Both the position numbers and the translations under genes were made by a program. Below are positions 23,771-31,451 of a stretch of 37,563 bases of DNA, piece after piece. The stretch's first letter is position 1. Every line of letters starts with the position of its first letter. The stretch is from positions 1-37,563 of the forward strand of contig JBAVVD010000044.1 in the NCBI GenBank assembly GCA_049697115.1, given 5' to 3'. Under the pieces are notes generated by a model. The model had not been told where the DNA came from, ran no database searches, and saw nothing but the letters and a program-made list of their open reading frames with translations. The DNA is from JBAVVD01 sp049697115. Lineage in GTDB: Bacteria > Acidobacteriota > Aminicenantia > Aminicenantales > UBA4085.

Positions 23771-24928
23771 TTAACTCTCAAAAATCAAGTATTTTCCATT
23801 TGCCAGGACCTGTTCCTTCTGATTTTCAGGATATCCGAAGACGATGGACTTGACGGATATCCTCGGCTGGGTGGCGGGAATATAAATACGGTCAAGATGG
23901 ATGACTTCTTGGGGGGATGAAAAATCTTTCGGGCCGACAGCCCCTCCGAAATGCTCGCTCCGGCCAAAGGCCACGTGGAAGCCCAGCTTTTCGTCGAGGA
24001 GGATTTCGCCGATGGGCTGAAGTCCGAAGTCTTCAAGGACGCCGAATCCAAGCTCGGCCATATTGCCATAAGCCGGTTCTTTTCGGAGGTGCTCCCTCTC
24101 TAGACGTGCCGATTCTCCCTCTCCGTCGGCATGGACGGCTCGGTTTTCAACGATGGAAAAAAGCACGAGGTCGTCGCCTGTCTGAACGGGAAGGACTCCT
24201 TCGGTCCGGCTCCATTCATTTCTTTCTCCCTCATAGGGGACGATGTAGGCTTCACCGCTGGGGAGATTGCCGGCGGTCCTCTGATCCGGAAACCTTCCTG
24301 TGCTGGCGTGAGCCGTCCTGAACCGGAGGTCAAAAAGAACTTTGAATTCCCCCCTGAGGCTATCGACGAGGAAACGGACGTCCGCCCATTCCGCCCGGTC
24401 AAGTTTTTCCTTGAGAAGGGAGACCCGCCTGGAAACCTGGCCATAGTCGATCTTCAGCGCCGGGACCATTTCTGAGGAAAAGCCGGGCATTGTCGCGGCG
24501 CGAAAACCGAAGCGCCTGGCCGCATTCTTGAGCGGCGCGGTTGTCGAGAATTCTGTCGGAGCCAGGAAGAGTTGAGTTTCCTTAAAGACATCCTCAAAGA
24601 GGACTTTTTCTCCGCACTGATCTAAGCCGCCCGCCGCTTCGGGCAGATGGTCTTTGATTAGGACGGCCTGTTCCGGCAGATCGGCGTTGTTCGAGCCCAC
24701 GTCAGGATAGGCAATGAGCCTTACGCCCTCAAGCGGAACGGCGTTTAGATTTTTGCGCAGAGCGCAAAACCATTCGAAAGCAAGCTTCCTTCTTTCCTGC
24801 CACTGCCGGCCGTCCTGGTGAGAATGTTGGGGTATGTCCACAAGGATTCCCAGGAACTTATCATCTGGGTGACGGGGAAAAACGGACTGGATGAGGCTGA
24901 CCAGATCGGCGGATGAGAGCTTCTCCAT
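23771..24928 (-). CDS. M29-like aminopeptidase
   Basis: The 385-residue cytoplasmic protein resembles thermophilic-type (M29) metallo-aminopeptidases in its C-terminal half. AGNLPSGEAYIVPYEGE corresponds to the NLPSGEV...PYEG metal-site motif. EKLGFHVAFGRSEHFGG corresponds to the H-x-A-x-G-x-x-x-H-F-G-G motif, and a Glu-rich segment ESARLEREHLRKE lies between them. These enzymes remove N-terminal residues using two divalent metals. The N-terminal half is less typical. The ATG at 24928 has AAGGAGGG directly upstream; an earlier ATG at 24958 is unlikely. The gap to 25225 holds a TATAAT-like box near 25075 without a good -35, and nothing else recognised. Confidence 0.8.
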   Translation of the reverse strand: MEKLSSADLVSLIQSVFPRHPDDKFLGILVDIPQHSHQDGRQWQERRKLAFEWFCALRKNLNAVPLEGVRLIAYPDVGSNNADLPEQAVLIKDHLPEAAGGLDQCGEKVLFEDVFKETQLFLAPTEFSTTAPLKNAARRFGFRAATMPGFSSEMVPALKIDYGQVSRRVSLLKEKLDRAEWADVRFLVDSLRGEFKVLFDLRFRTAHASTGRFPDQRTAGNLPSGEAYIVPYEGERNEWSRTEGVLPVQTGDDLVLFSIVENRAVHADGEGESARLEREHLRKEPAYGNMAELGFGVLEDFGLQPIGEILLDEKLGFHVAFGRSEHFGGAVGPKDFSSPQEVIHLDRIYIPATQPRISVKSIVFGYPENQKEQVLANGKYLIFES

Positions 24929-25225
24929 CTTCCCTCCTTGAAATAGTTCATTATTCAATACGATTATTCTTTACCCAATGGCTATACAACAACGCTTGGA
25001 AAAGGTCAAACATGTTCCGGGCGAGTTCTCTTCGATTTTATTTAGGCCCTGAGAGAGAACCGCGTGAAAAATCTGTTATAATAATTCATGCCTTCGTTCT
25101 GGCCCACAGGGCGTATATTCAGAACGCCCGACTTGGGACGGGATCGGATTCCTTTGATGGCCGATTTTGACTGGAGCTTTTTTTATAAACGATGAATCCG
25201 GAGACAGAGGAGAGACAATACTTCC

Positions 25226-25750
25226 ATGATTCATAATACGTCCATTATTCGCCCGGAAATGCGTTTCGAGGATATTCAACATCGGGGTCAGGGAAATCCT
25301 CCGGAGAGCCTCAAGCTTCTCAGAAAGGGATTGCGCACATTTCATGCGTTGGAAACCATGGCTGTAAACATCTACAGGTTCCAGAGCTCACAAAAGAGGG
25401 ACGAGCTCAATCGCCAGCTGATCGCCGCCATGTGCAATGAGATGGTTCACCTCCAGGATTTTCAGGTGAAGCTCTGTGAGTACAGGTTTAAACCGAGCGG
25501 GCGAAGGTGGGCGCACGGAGTGGCCGGTTCCTTCCTCGGATTGATATCCCGGCTTCTCGGACAGGAGGCAATTCTAAAAACCGGAATATGGCTAGAGAAA
25601 AAGGCGGTCCGCCATTACGCAAAGCTTTTGAACGATATCCCCTGGGATGAGGAGACCAGAAAAATCATCGAGAAGGACAAGGCGGATGAGGAGGGCCATA
25701 TTGCCCGGTGGACTCATTGGCTGGAACATCTGAAGGAAGCGGACAATTAG
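25226..25750 (+). CDS. COQ7-like ferritin-superfamily diiron protein
   Basis: The 174-residue protein has four helices carrying two ExxH-type iron sites: Glu43 (ALETMAVNIY), Glu72/His75 (CNEMVHLQDF), Glu124 (WLEKKAVRHY) and Glu155-or-156/His158 (KADEEGHIARW). This spacing fits demethoxyubiquinone hydroxylase (COQ7/DMQ) proteins. A hydrophobic stretch, AHGVAGSFLGLISRLLG, lies between helices 2 and 3 and may dip into the membrane, as in COQ7. Hydroxylation of a quinone is therefore possible, but no ubiquinone-pathway genes are nearby, and an oxidative-stress or iron role is also possible. A GGAGAG sequence lies somewhat far upstream of the ATG at 25226; ATG 25259 is an alternative. Confidence 0.75.
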   Translation: MIHNTSIIRPEMRFEDIQHRGQGNPPESLKLLRKGLRTFHALETMAVNIYRFQSSQKRDELNRQLIAAMCNEMVHLQDFQVKLCEYRFKPSGRRWAHGVAGSFLGLISRLLGQEAILKTGIWLEKKAVRHYAKLLNDIPWDEETRKIIEKDKADEEGHIARWTHWLEHLKEADN

Positions 25751-25925
25751 GGTTGACCCTTTCATTCACTGTCTTTAAGACTCAATGCCAATTGGCGGGA
25801 ATATTGAATGGAGTCATGTAATATTCGGCGCAAAGGAGAGGGAGTTTATATCTAATACAGTCGGCGGGATATTAAAACTTGGGTCAATTATTGAGATAAT
25901 ATCGAAACCAATACCGGAGGAAAAT

Positions 25926-27146
25926 ATGCGACCATTAATCGCTTTGATAACGGTTTTTTTAACCCTCATTTCTTGTTCACAGCCGAAAGCCAATTTGCTC
26001 ATCGAACAAAGGATACACAACATTGAAAACAGTCTGGTCGAATTCTCAACGCTTATGAGCCTGTTTCAAGTGGACCGTACGAAAAATGAGGATTTCATGA
26101 CTCTGTCAGATCGGATGGAATATTACAATGTGCCCGGTGTCAGCATCGCCGTCATTAATGAGTTTGCGCTTGAATGGGCAAAACCGTACGGGGTATTAAA
26201 GGCGGACAGTGATCAGCCTGTAACCACGGACACTTTCTTTCAAGCCGCTTCAACATCTAAATTGGTTACGGCCGCAATCGTCCTGCATTATTGTGAAAAA
26301 GGAATCTTTAACCTGGACGAAGATGTCAACAACTATTTAAAATCATGGAACATTCCTGAAAATGAATGGACACGGCGGCAGAAGGTCACCCTGCGTCTGC
26401 TGTTAACTCATCAAGCCGGTCTGCCGACGACGAATTTTCCTCAACAGGAAAATGCAGGTGATCCCACACTGGTTCAGGTTCTGAAAGGGGAGTTGCCGGC
26501 AATGAATAAGCCGGCCATCGTTGAATACACTCCGGGTACAAAATGGCAATACTCAAATCTTGGATGTGTTGTGATCCAGCAGATCCTTGAGGATGTCATC
26601 GGCAAGACATACTCTCAAATTGCGCAGGAGACTGTTTTCGAACCGCTCGGTGTGAAAAACAGCACTTTTTTGTATCCCTTGAAAAAGGAGCTTCAAGCGA
26701 AAGAGGCAATGCCTCACGATGCAGAGAGACGTATCGGTGAACCGGCCCTGCCTCCTACGGCGCTCGCCCATGGAGGCCTCATGACGACTCCTTCCGATTT
26801 GGCGATATTTACCGTTGAACTGATGCGTGCCTATAAGGGCTTATCCAACCGGTTACTATCGAAAGAAATGACACACCAAATGTTTCGTAAGGAACTCGAC
26901 CTGGATCCCAGTATGTTTGGTGTGCCATTGAGTGAAGGTCTGGGTATGATACTCTTCGGAGAAGGTGAAGATCTCGTTTTCGCTCATCCGGGCAGCAATT
27001 TTCCGGGCATGAATTGCTGGTTGGTCGGTTACCCGGAAACAGGGAGAGGCGCTGTTATAATGACCAATGGAGCGAAAGGTGAAATTCTGGCGATGGAAAT
27101 CATTTCCGCTATCAACAGGGAATATAGCCAACCGATTGACCAATGA
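25926..27146 (+). CDS. Serine hydrolase lipoprotein (beta-lactamase fold)
   Basis: The 406-residue protein starts with a lipoprotein signal, MRPLIALITVFLTLISC, with the lipobox LISC and lipidated Cys17. The catalytic domain shows Ser109-x-x-Lys112 (STSK), Tyr209-Ser-Asn211 (YSN) and His354-Pro-Gly356 (HPG), the complete class C beta-lactamase/esterase/DD-peptidase set. It is thus an anchored periplasmic or outer-membrane hydrolase; the true substrate is unknown. The ATG at 25926 has CGGAGGA upstream. An earlier in-frame ATG at 25785 would bury the signal peptide and is rejected. It lacks the TPR tail of the related protein at 10682-12814. No antibiotic-resistance role is implied by family membership alone. 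Confidence 0.88.
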   Translation: MRPLIALITVFLTLISCSQPKANLLIEQRIHNIENSLVEFSTLMSLFQVDRTKNEDFMTLSDRMEYYNVPGVSIAVINEFALEWAKPYGVLKADSDQPVTTDTFFQAASTSKLVTAAIVLHYCEKGIFNLDEDVNNYLKSWNIPENEWTRRQKVTLRLLLTHQAGLPTTNFPQQENAGDPTLVQVLKGELPAMNKPAIVEYTPGTKWQYSNLGCVVIQQILEDVIGKTYSQIAQETVFEPLGVKNSTFLYPLKKELQAKEAMPHDAERRIGEPALPPTALAHGGLMTTPSDLAIFTVELMRAYKGLSNRLLSKEMTHQMFRKELDLDPSMFGVPLSEGLGMILFGEGEDLVFAHPGSNFPGMNCWLVGYPETGRGAVIMTNGAKGEILAMEIISAINREYSQPIDQ

Positions 27147-27249
27147 GACTCAATAATTAAAACTTCTGCACAAAGACCCACTTGTCATTCCGTTTTTTAA
27201 GGCCACCGGTCCAGCGGATGTCTCTTGCACCGAGAGGATGGTTAATCCA

Positions 27250-28362
27250 TCAGGATTTTCTGTTGGTCAGGTCGTTCAATCCCGTTTCGGGATCGTGAAA
27301 GCGGCGAAAAATATGGGTGAAGGTCGTGTAGGTAAAAAGCCGGTTAAAAGGTTTCCACCGGAGCATCTTGTAGAAGATGAAATAGGCGATCAGAATGACC
27401 GGGTAATAGTAGACGGCGTTAAAAAGTTGCACCATCGAATAGCTCCGGATTGATTCGAGGGCCGGAATGTGATTTGCGGCCATCTGAAAAATCGAGACCG
27501 AAAGAGGAAAGCTGGATATGAAGAAAAGGAGAACACCCCAGGAATGCCCGACCTCGATCGCTTTTTGCGGGCAGTAGTTCATGCACCTCAGGCAGGCCTC
27601 GCAATTGTAGCGCCAGAAAGGACGAGGCTTCTGGCGGCCTTTCATGACAATAGCCTTATTGGGACACGACTGGGCGCAGAGTCCACAGTTTATACAGGCG
27701 GTATTTGCGAACATCAGCTTGCCCATGAAAAATCGTCCGATGACCAGATAGAGGAGGGGGAAAAGAAACCAGAATTTAAGGAGAAGGATGATCCAGAGAG
27801 ATTCATAGAGGTTATTGCGGGTCAGCCAAATCAACTTGCCGGAGAGAAGATGCGTGGAATATCTTTCCGCCTTGCGTTTTGCCTTGCCCTTTATCCGGTT
27901 GATATGTTTATCGCTCAGCCGGGAATGAATCGAGATGATGTTCACCGGCATGTCCAGACTCACAACGCCGCGGATATTGTATCCCTTGAACGGCAAGACC
28001 AGGGCGGGGAGGAGGGAGGCAAGACCGGCCGCTCCGGGGATGAGGAGCGGGCCGAGATAAAAGCTCCCGCGGGTCGGGGCGCAGAAAACATGGGCGCGCT
28101 TTTTTACCGGCATCTTGAAGAGAAACTTGATGGTTGACCATGGGGGAAGGAATCCGTGGGTTGGGTAAACAAGAATGACAAGGTTGTCCGGGGAGGCCGT
28201 GACCTCGTTGCAGGGTCCGGCTTTGTCGATGGGTATGACCTCCGCCCGGATTCCCCGGCGCCGGCAGGAGTCATGCATCCACATGGCCACACGATAGGAG
28301 TTTCCGGTTCCACTCATGAAATAGATCACGGCTTTTTGGTAGGTCGTTTGATTCACAGCCAT
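27250..28362 (-). CDS. EFR1-type flavodoxin/ferredoxin membrane protein
   Basis: The 370-residue protein combines an N-terminal flavodoxin-like domain (YFMSGTGNSYRVA at 14-26, VYPTHGFLPPW as the second FMN loop) with two 4Fe-4S clusters near residues 225-280. These read CINCGLCAQSCP and CEACLRCMNYCP. Hydrophobic helices flank the clusters and make up most of the C-terminus, so the protein is membrane-attached. Such EFR1 proteins are likely intramembrane or membrane-surface electron carriers; partner and donor are unknown. The ATG at 28362 has AGAGG upstream; an ATG at 28407 would add 15 residues. It is divergent from the MBL-fold gene across a 278-bp region. Confidence 0.85.
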   Translation of the reverse strand: MAVNQTTYQKAVIYFMSGTGNSYRVAMWMHDSCRRRGIRAEVIPIDKAGPCNEVTASPDNLVILVYPTHGFLPPWSTIKFLFKMPVKKRAHVFCAPTRGSFYLGPLLIPGAAGLASLLPALVLPFKGYNIRGVVSLDMPVNIISIHSRLSDKHINRIKGKAKRKAERYSTHLLSGKLIWLTRNNLYESLWIILLLKFWFLFPLLYLVIGRFFMGKLMFANTACINCGLCAQSCPNKAIVMKGRQKPRPFWRYNCEACLRCMNYCPQKAIEVGHSWGVLLFFISSFPLSVSIFQMAANHIPALESIRSYSMVQLFNAVYYYPVILIAYFIFYKMLRWKPFNRLFTYTTFTHIFRRFHDPETGLNDLTNRKS

Positions 28363-28640
28363 TCGCCGCCTCTTTTTTCCTGGATCTGAAATCCCTTCGC
28401 TATGCACATCTTGAGCATTTCCTCATTCGCCTTTCCGGTTTTTCCAGAACCTTTTTCCCGATTTATTTGTTTTCAAATTAATCAAACAGACTATTAGAAA
28501 TTATGCAATGAATATCCTGAGAAAACAAGTTGTCGGGTTGACTTCCTGAAACCATGTGTTCAGAACAGGATGAGCTTAAACCGTCCTTGACATATTTTTC
28601 TTTAGCGATTTATACTTCCCCGCGATGGTTGGAGGTCAAA

Positions 28641-30116
28641 ATGAGAGTCCTTAAAACATTCGCCGGAGTCTTTTTCATCCTTCTTCTGATCTCACCAACC
28701 CTGCCCCAGGCAGTGGACGACATTCCCATCGAAATCATCCGTTTGAGCGACCGGGTACTGATTCTGAAGGAAGACGTTATGAATAATAACATCACGGCCA
28801 TTGCTTCGCAGAAAGGCTTGGTCGTGGTGGACACTTCAGGCCTGCCCAGCACGGCCCGGAAGATCCGAAGACTCATCGAAAAGGAGTTCAACCGGAAAGA
28901 TTTTGCCTATGTCATCAACACCCATTATCACTGGGACCATTCCTGGGGAAACCAGGTTTTCCCCGAAGCTAAGATCATCGGACATACGGAGTGCACGCCG
29001 CCGATGCGAACGGCCAGTGAGATGATTCCCCTTCGTATTCAGAATTCAAACAGGGCGATAGAGGAACAAAAAAATAGACTTGCTCAGACCGATGCCCATT
29101 CGAAAGAGGCGGAAGGGATCCGCCGATCCATCAATCGGATGGAGCGGTTAGTCCGGGACTATTCAGAAGATTTAATCATCATGCCGCCGCATATCACCTT
29201 CAATGATCGGATGACCCTGGATTTGGGCGACCTGACGCTGAAGATGTATTTTTTTGGCCGGGCTCATTCCGGTGCAGATATTTTTATTCACATACCGGAA
29301 GAAGGAGTCCTTCTAACAGGCGATATTTTTATCGACCGGAGGTGGCTTCCCCTCTTCGCCGGTCTGCCCGACCTGGACATCCCGAAATGGATCGAAGTTC
29401 TCAGTGCGGTATTAGACGGCGAAGAAAAACTGAGCGATGTCATCCCCGGTCATATGGATCTCTGGACCCCGGAAAAACTGGATTTGTGGAGGGATTATAT
29501 CGTCGGCCTTTGGGAGGGCCTGAAGAAGGCCAAAGCCGAAGGCGTATCCTTTGAAGATGCCGCAGCGAGGCTTCCACTCGATGTCAAATATTATTATCTC
29601 CGGGAGAACGGACATACCGACTCCCGCATCCAGAATTTCCACCGGAACAACCTGGAAGCCTTCTGGTCGCAGCTTGTCGAATCCGCGGCCCGAATTGTTG
29701 CGGAAGCTCTTTCCTCCCAGGGAATGGAAGCCGGGATACAAAAATTCGATGAGCTCAAGTCCAATAAAGACAGATATTTTTTCAACGAACGGCAGTTCAA
29801 CAACGCCGGCTATCAGCTTCTCGGCTCTGGCCGGATCGATGAGGCCGTCGCCATCTTTAAGATGAATGTGGAATTGTATCCAGAGTCCTGGAATGTTTAT
29901 GACAGTCTGGCCGAGGCATACGCAGCAAAGGGCGAGACAGCGCTTGCGATCCAATACTACCAGAAATCCTTGGAGATTAACCCGGACAACCAGAATGCCA
30001 AGGACAAGCTCGAGCGCCTGAAAAAAGATGGAAGACAAGCTGAAAAAGAAGAGCCCAATACCGAGGAAAGACTCCGTTTTTCTCAGCTAATTTGTTTTCC
30101 TTCTCTAATTGCTTAA
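28641..30116 (+). CDS. Secreted metallo-beta-lactamase-fold protein with TPR tail
   Basis: The 491-residue protein begins with a signal peptide (MRVLKTFAGVFFILLLISPT). The MBL fold shows His95-x-His97-x-Asp99-His100 (NTHYHWDH), a further His in GRAHSGADIF, Asp in LLTGDIFID and His in VIPGHMD, so two metals can bind. The C-terminal about 90 residues contain tetratricopeptide repeats (ELYPESWNVYDSLAEAYAAK, SLEINPDNQNAKDKLERLKK). It resembles periplasmic MBL hydrolases of unknown substrate. The ATG at 28641 has TTGGAGG five bases upstream; the in-frame ATG at 28554 has none. The last 22 residues after the TPR are unlike the rest, and the gene end overlaps the remnant of an antisense antitoxin gene, so the 3' end may have been altered by insertion. 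Confidence 0.85.
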   Translation: MRVLKTFAGVFFILLLISPTLPQAVDDIPIEIIRLSDRVLILKEDVMNNNITAIASQKGLVVVDTSGLPSTARKIRRLIEKEFNRKDFAYVINTHYHWDHSWGNQVFPEAKIIGHTECTPPMRTASEMIPLRIQNSNRAIEEQKNRLAQTDAHSKEAEGIRRSINRMERLVRDYSEDLIIMPPHITFNDRMTLDLGDLTLKMYFFGRAHSGADIFIHIPEEGVLLTGDIFIDRRWLPLFAGLPDLDIPKWIEVLSAVLDGEEKLSDVIPGHMDLWTPEKLDLWRDYIVGLWEGLKKAKAEGVSFEDAAARLPLDVKYYYLRENGHTDSRIQNFHRNNLEAFWSQLVESAARIVAEALSSQGMEAGIQKFDELKSNKDRYFFNERQFNNAGYQLLGSGRIDEAVAIFKMNVELYPESWNVYDSLAEAYAAKGETALAIQYYQKSLEINPDNQNAKDKLERLKKDGRQAEKEEPNTEERLRFSQLICFPSLIA

Positions 30117-30317
30117 GAGCCGGATACTTTCCCAGTATCTATCAACCATTATGCTTTGAGTACCAACAAATTCCGTCTCGATTGTGAGCTTTTCATCCTC
30201 AAGAAGCAATTCGATGACCTCGCGAAGGTTGCTCTGCAATTCGTCCAGTGTTTTCCCCTGAGTATGTGCACCGGGGAAGCCAGGGACATATCCAATATAA
30301 AGACCTGTATCTGGGCT
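30105..30317 (-). pseudogene. N-terminally truncated HicB-like antitoxin
   Basis: Reading the - strand from 30317 gives TGLYIGYVPGFPGAHTQGKT, then LDELQSNLREVIELLLEDEK and EFVGTQSIMV. This closely matches HicB-family antitoxins that lack a DNA-binding domain. A stop codon (30320-30318) precedes it, with no start codon in the conserved part, so roughly the first 10-15 residues of the protein are missing. The break falls at the edge of the 44-bp palindrome (30322-30365). The C-terminus also runs on 11 residues past the usual end. No HicA toxin is visible next to it. It overlaps the end of the MBL gene tail-to-tail by 12 bp. Confidence 0.75.
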
Positions 30318-30321
30318 TCAA

Positions 30322-30365
30322 GCCTAACTATTAATATACAGCACGCTGTATATTAATAGTTAGGC
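30322..30365. repeat. 44-bp palindrome with attC-type end boxes
   Basis: Two perfectly complementary 21-bp arms (30322-30342 and 30345-30365) surround a 2-nt loop. The ends are GCCTAAC and GTTAGGC, which match the integron R'' (RYYYAAC) and R' (GTTRRRY) boxes exactly. The interior is AT-rich and has no extrahelical bases, and 44 bp is shorter than described attC sites. It could thus be a rearranged attC, or the left boundary of the cassette cluster. There is no GC-rich stem plus T-tract, so it is not a standard terminator. Confidence 0.6.
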
Positions 30366-30378
30366 CGCATAAAATCAC

Positions 30379-30687
30379 ATGGGAAAGATGAAAACATACT
30401 TCGCTGGCAAGTTATTCGATATCAACTATCGGATGGCAATTCATGAAGGGGATGCCAATCGCCGATTGGCCAGCGAGGCAATTAAGATTCTACTGCTGCC
30501 CTTAGACGAAGTGCCTTCGCGGTATAGAAAACAGTTTGACAAACTCAGAAGGCTTATAGAGGAAACAATTAAGGATCTACCAGCACCAGGACTGACCCCC
30601 ACAAGGCTTCGGGGCATCTACAATAGCACTGCCGCCAAATACATTAAGCTACTGCTCGATATTCAGCACGCTATGAGTGATATATGA
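30379..30687 (+). CDS. Cassette gene 1, hypothetical protein
   Basis: The 102-residue protein is helical and basic in its centre (SRYRKQFDKLRRLIEE), with no membrane segment, signal or motif that I recognise. Position is informative. The ATG lies 13 bp after the GTTAGGC box of the left palindrome, and the stop is 28 bp before the attC at 30716-30859, the compact layout of integron gene cassettes. There is no good ribosome binding site before ATG 30379; the in-frame ATG at 30388 follows GGAAAG and may be used instead. Function unknown. Confidence 0.6.
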   Translation: MGKMKTYFAGKLFDINYRMAIHEGDANRRLASEAIKILLLPLDEVPSRYRKQFDKLRRLIEETIKDLPAPGLTPTRLRGIYNSTAAKYIKLLLDIQHAMSDI

Positions 30688-30715
30688 TGCAAATACGCTT
30701 TGGCACATATGTGAG

Positions 30716-30859
30716 GCCTAACCATCGGCTCAAGCTGGCCGAAGGAGCGGCGGCGAATGCAAATGCCCACGCACAAGAATGTGTTGTTTATAGCCTCCGC
30801 ACAAGGGCAGTACAAACTAAAAACATTGCCGTCGGCAGCTTAGCCACGGTCCGTTATGC
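30716..30859 (+). other. attC recombination site (integron cassette)
   Basis: The left end reads GCCTAAC-CATC-GGCT-c-AAGCTG-g-CCG. The reverse complement of the right end reads GCATAAC-GGACCGT-GGCT-AAGCTG-CCG. R boxes (GCCTAAC at 30716-30722, GTTATGC at 30853-30859) flank L boxes that pair apart from an extra C and an extra G on the left arm. The extra C in GGCTcAAGC matches the extrahelical base position of canonical attC sites such as that of aadA. At 144 bp it is at the long end for attC, with a variable middle. It defines the 3' end of cassette 1. Confidence 0.8.
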
Positions 30860-30894
30860 TGTATTAAATTTAATAAGTTTGCTAACATTTAAGA

Positions 30895-31125
30895 GTGCAT
30901 TTCAAAGTGATTGGAGAGATACAGGAGATTGAAACCATTGCTATAGGGCAAGGGATAAAGAATTTGAGTCGGTTGAATAAGATATATGGAAAAACAAATT
31001 GGAGGAAATTAAAGGGAATATGCCGTGTAAAATTGGAAGATGGTACTATTCTTGATGCGGAAGTCCATTGGTATGAAGGACACGGTGTAGGGAAGAAGGA
31101 AATGAAAATTAAGAAATATTTATAA
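30895..31125 (+). CDS. Cassette gene 2a, conserved small hypothetical protein
   Basis: The 76-residue protein (MHFKVIGEIQEIETIAIGQG at the start; WRKLKGICRVKLEDGTILDA in the middle; VHWYEGHGVGKKEMKIKKYL at the end) looks like a conserved, small, beta-rich family that I have seen as a hypothetical protein in varied bacteria. It has no assigned function. The GTG start at 30895 has no strong ribosome binding site and follows the attC right box by 35 bp. It precedes cassette gene 2b by 11 bp, so the two are a pair. DNA is AT-richer than the core genes. Confidence 0.65.
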   Translation: MHFKVIGEIQEIETIAIGQGIKNLSRLNKIYGKTNWRKLKGICRVKLEDGTILDAEVHWYEGHGVGKKEMKIKKYL

Positions 31126-31136
31126 TAGAGGGGACT

Positions 31137-31358
31137 ATGAAGAGACATTTTATGATTTGCATTGAGAATCGTGGCTATAAAGCGTCGTTAGAGATTAGGA
31201 AGATATACAAAGTGTTGATTGACAGAGAAGCTGAGAGACATCATCAGATAAGGGTTATAGATGAATCTGGTGAGGATTATTTGTATCCTGCAGATTATTT
31301 CGCTCCTATACGGCTTCCTTCAGCAACAAAAGAAAAATTAGAATTAATAACGGCATAA
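31137..31358 (+). CDS. Cassette gene 2b, conserved small hypothetical protein
   Basis: The 73-residue protein contains HFMICIENRGYKASLEIRKI and RVIDESGEDYLYPADYFAPI, the look of a conserved small family of unknown function, with no membrane or signal segment. It has a GAGGGG ribosome binding site. The TAA stop (31356-31358) lies inside the GCATAAC left box of the next attC, a usual arrangement in gene cassettes. With gene 2a it makes a two-gene cassette. Many such cassettes encode toxin-antitoxin or defence pairs, but I see no domain that supports this here. Confidence 0.7.
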   Translation: MKRHFMICIENRGYKASLEIRKIYKVLIDREAERHHQIRVIDESGEDYLYPADYFAPIRLPSATKEKLELITA

Positions 31359-31424
31359 CAACACACTCTAGCGGACCGGCAATAAGCTACGCTTTCTGCC
31401 AGCCGCTGAACTCCAGCGGTAGGC
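31353..31424 (+). other. attC-like recombination site, second copy
   Basis: At 72 bp this has typical attC size. The left arm is GCATAAC, an 8-nt spacer, then CTAGCGGaCCGGCA. The reverse complement of the right arm is GCCTACC, a spacer, then TTCAGCGGCTGGCA. AGCGG and GGCA pair, with one extra A on the left arm as the extrahelical base. The right box reads GGTAGGC, so the second base departs from GTT and the site may be weak. The cassette gene's stop lies in the left box. It ends cassette 2. Confidence 0.65.
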
Positions 31425-31451
31425 CGCTTGCTGATGATGAAAGGTAATACC

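Noticed and set aside
25785..25925. Upstream start for the lipoprotein serine hydrolase
   Set aside because: It would add 47 unconserved residues in front of a clear lipoprotein signal; the ATG at 25926 has its own ribosome binding site.
30322..30365. Palindrome as a rho-independent terminator of the MBL gene
   Set aside because: The stem is AT-rich, no T-tract follows on either strand, and its end boxes fit attC boundaries better.
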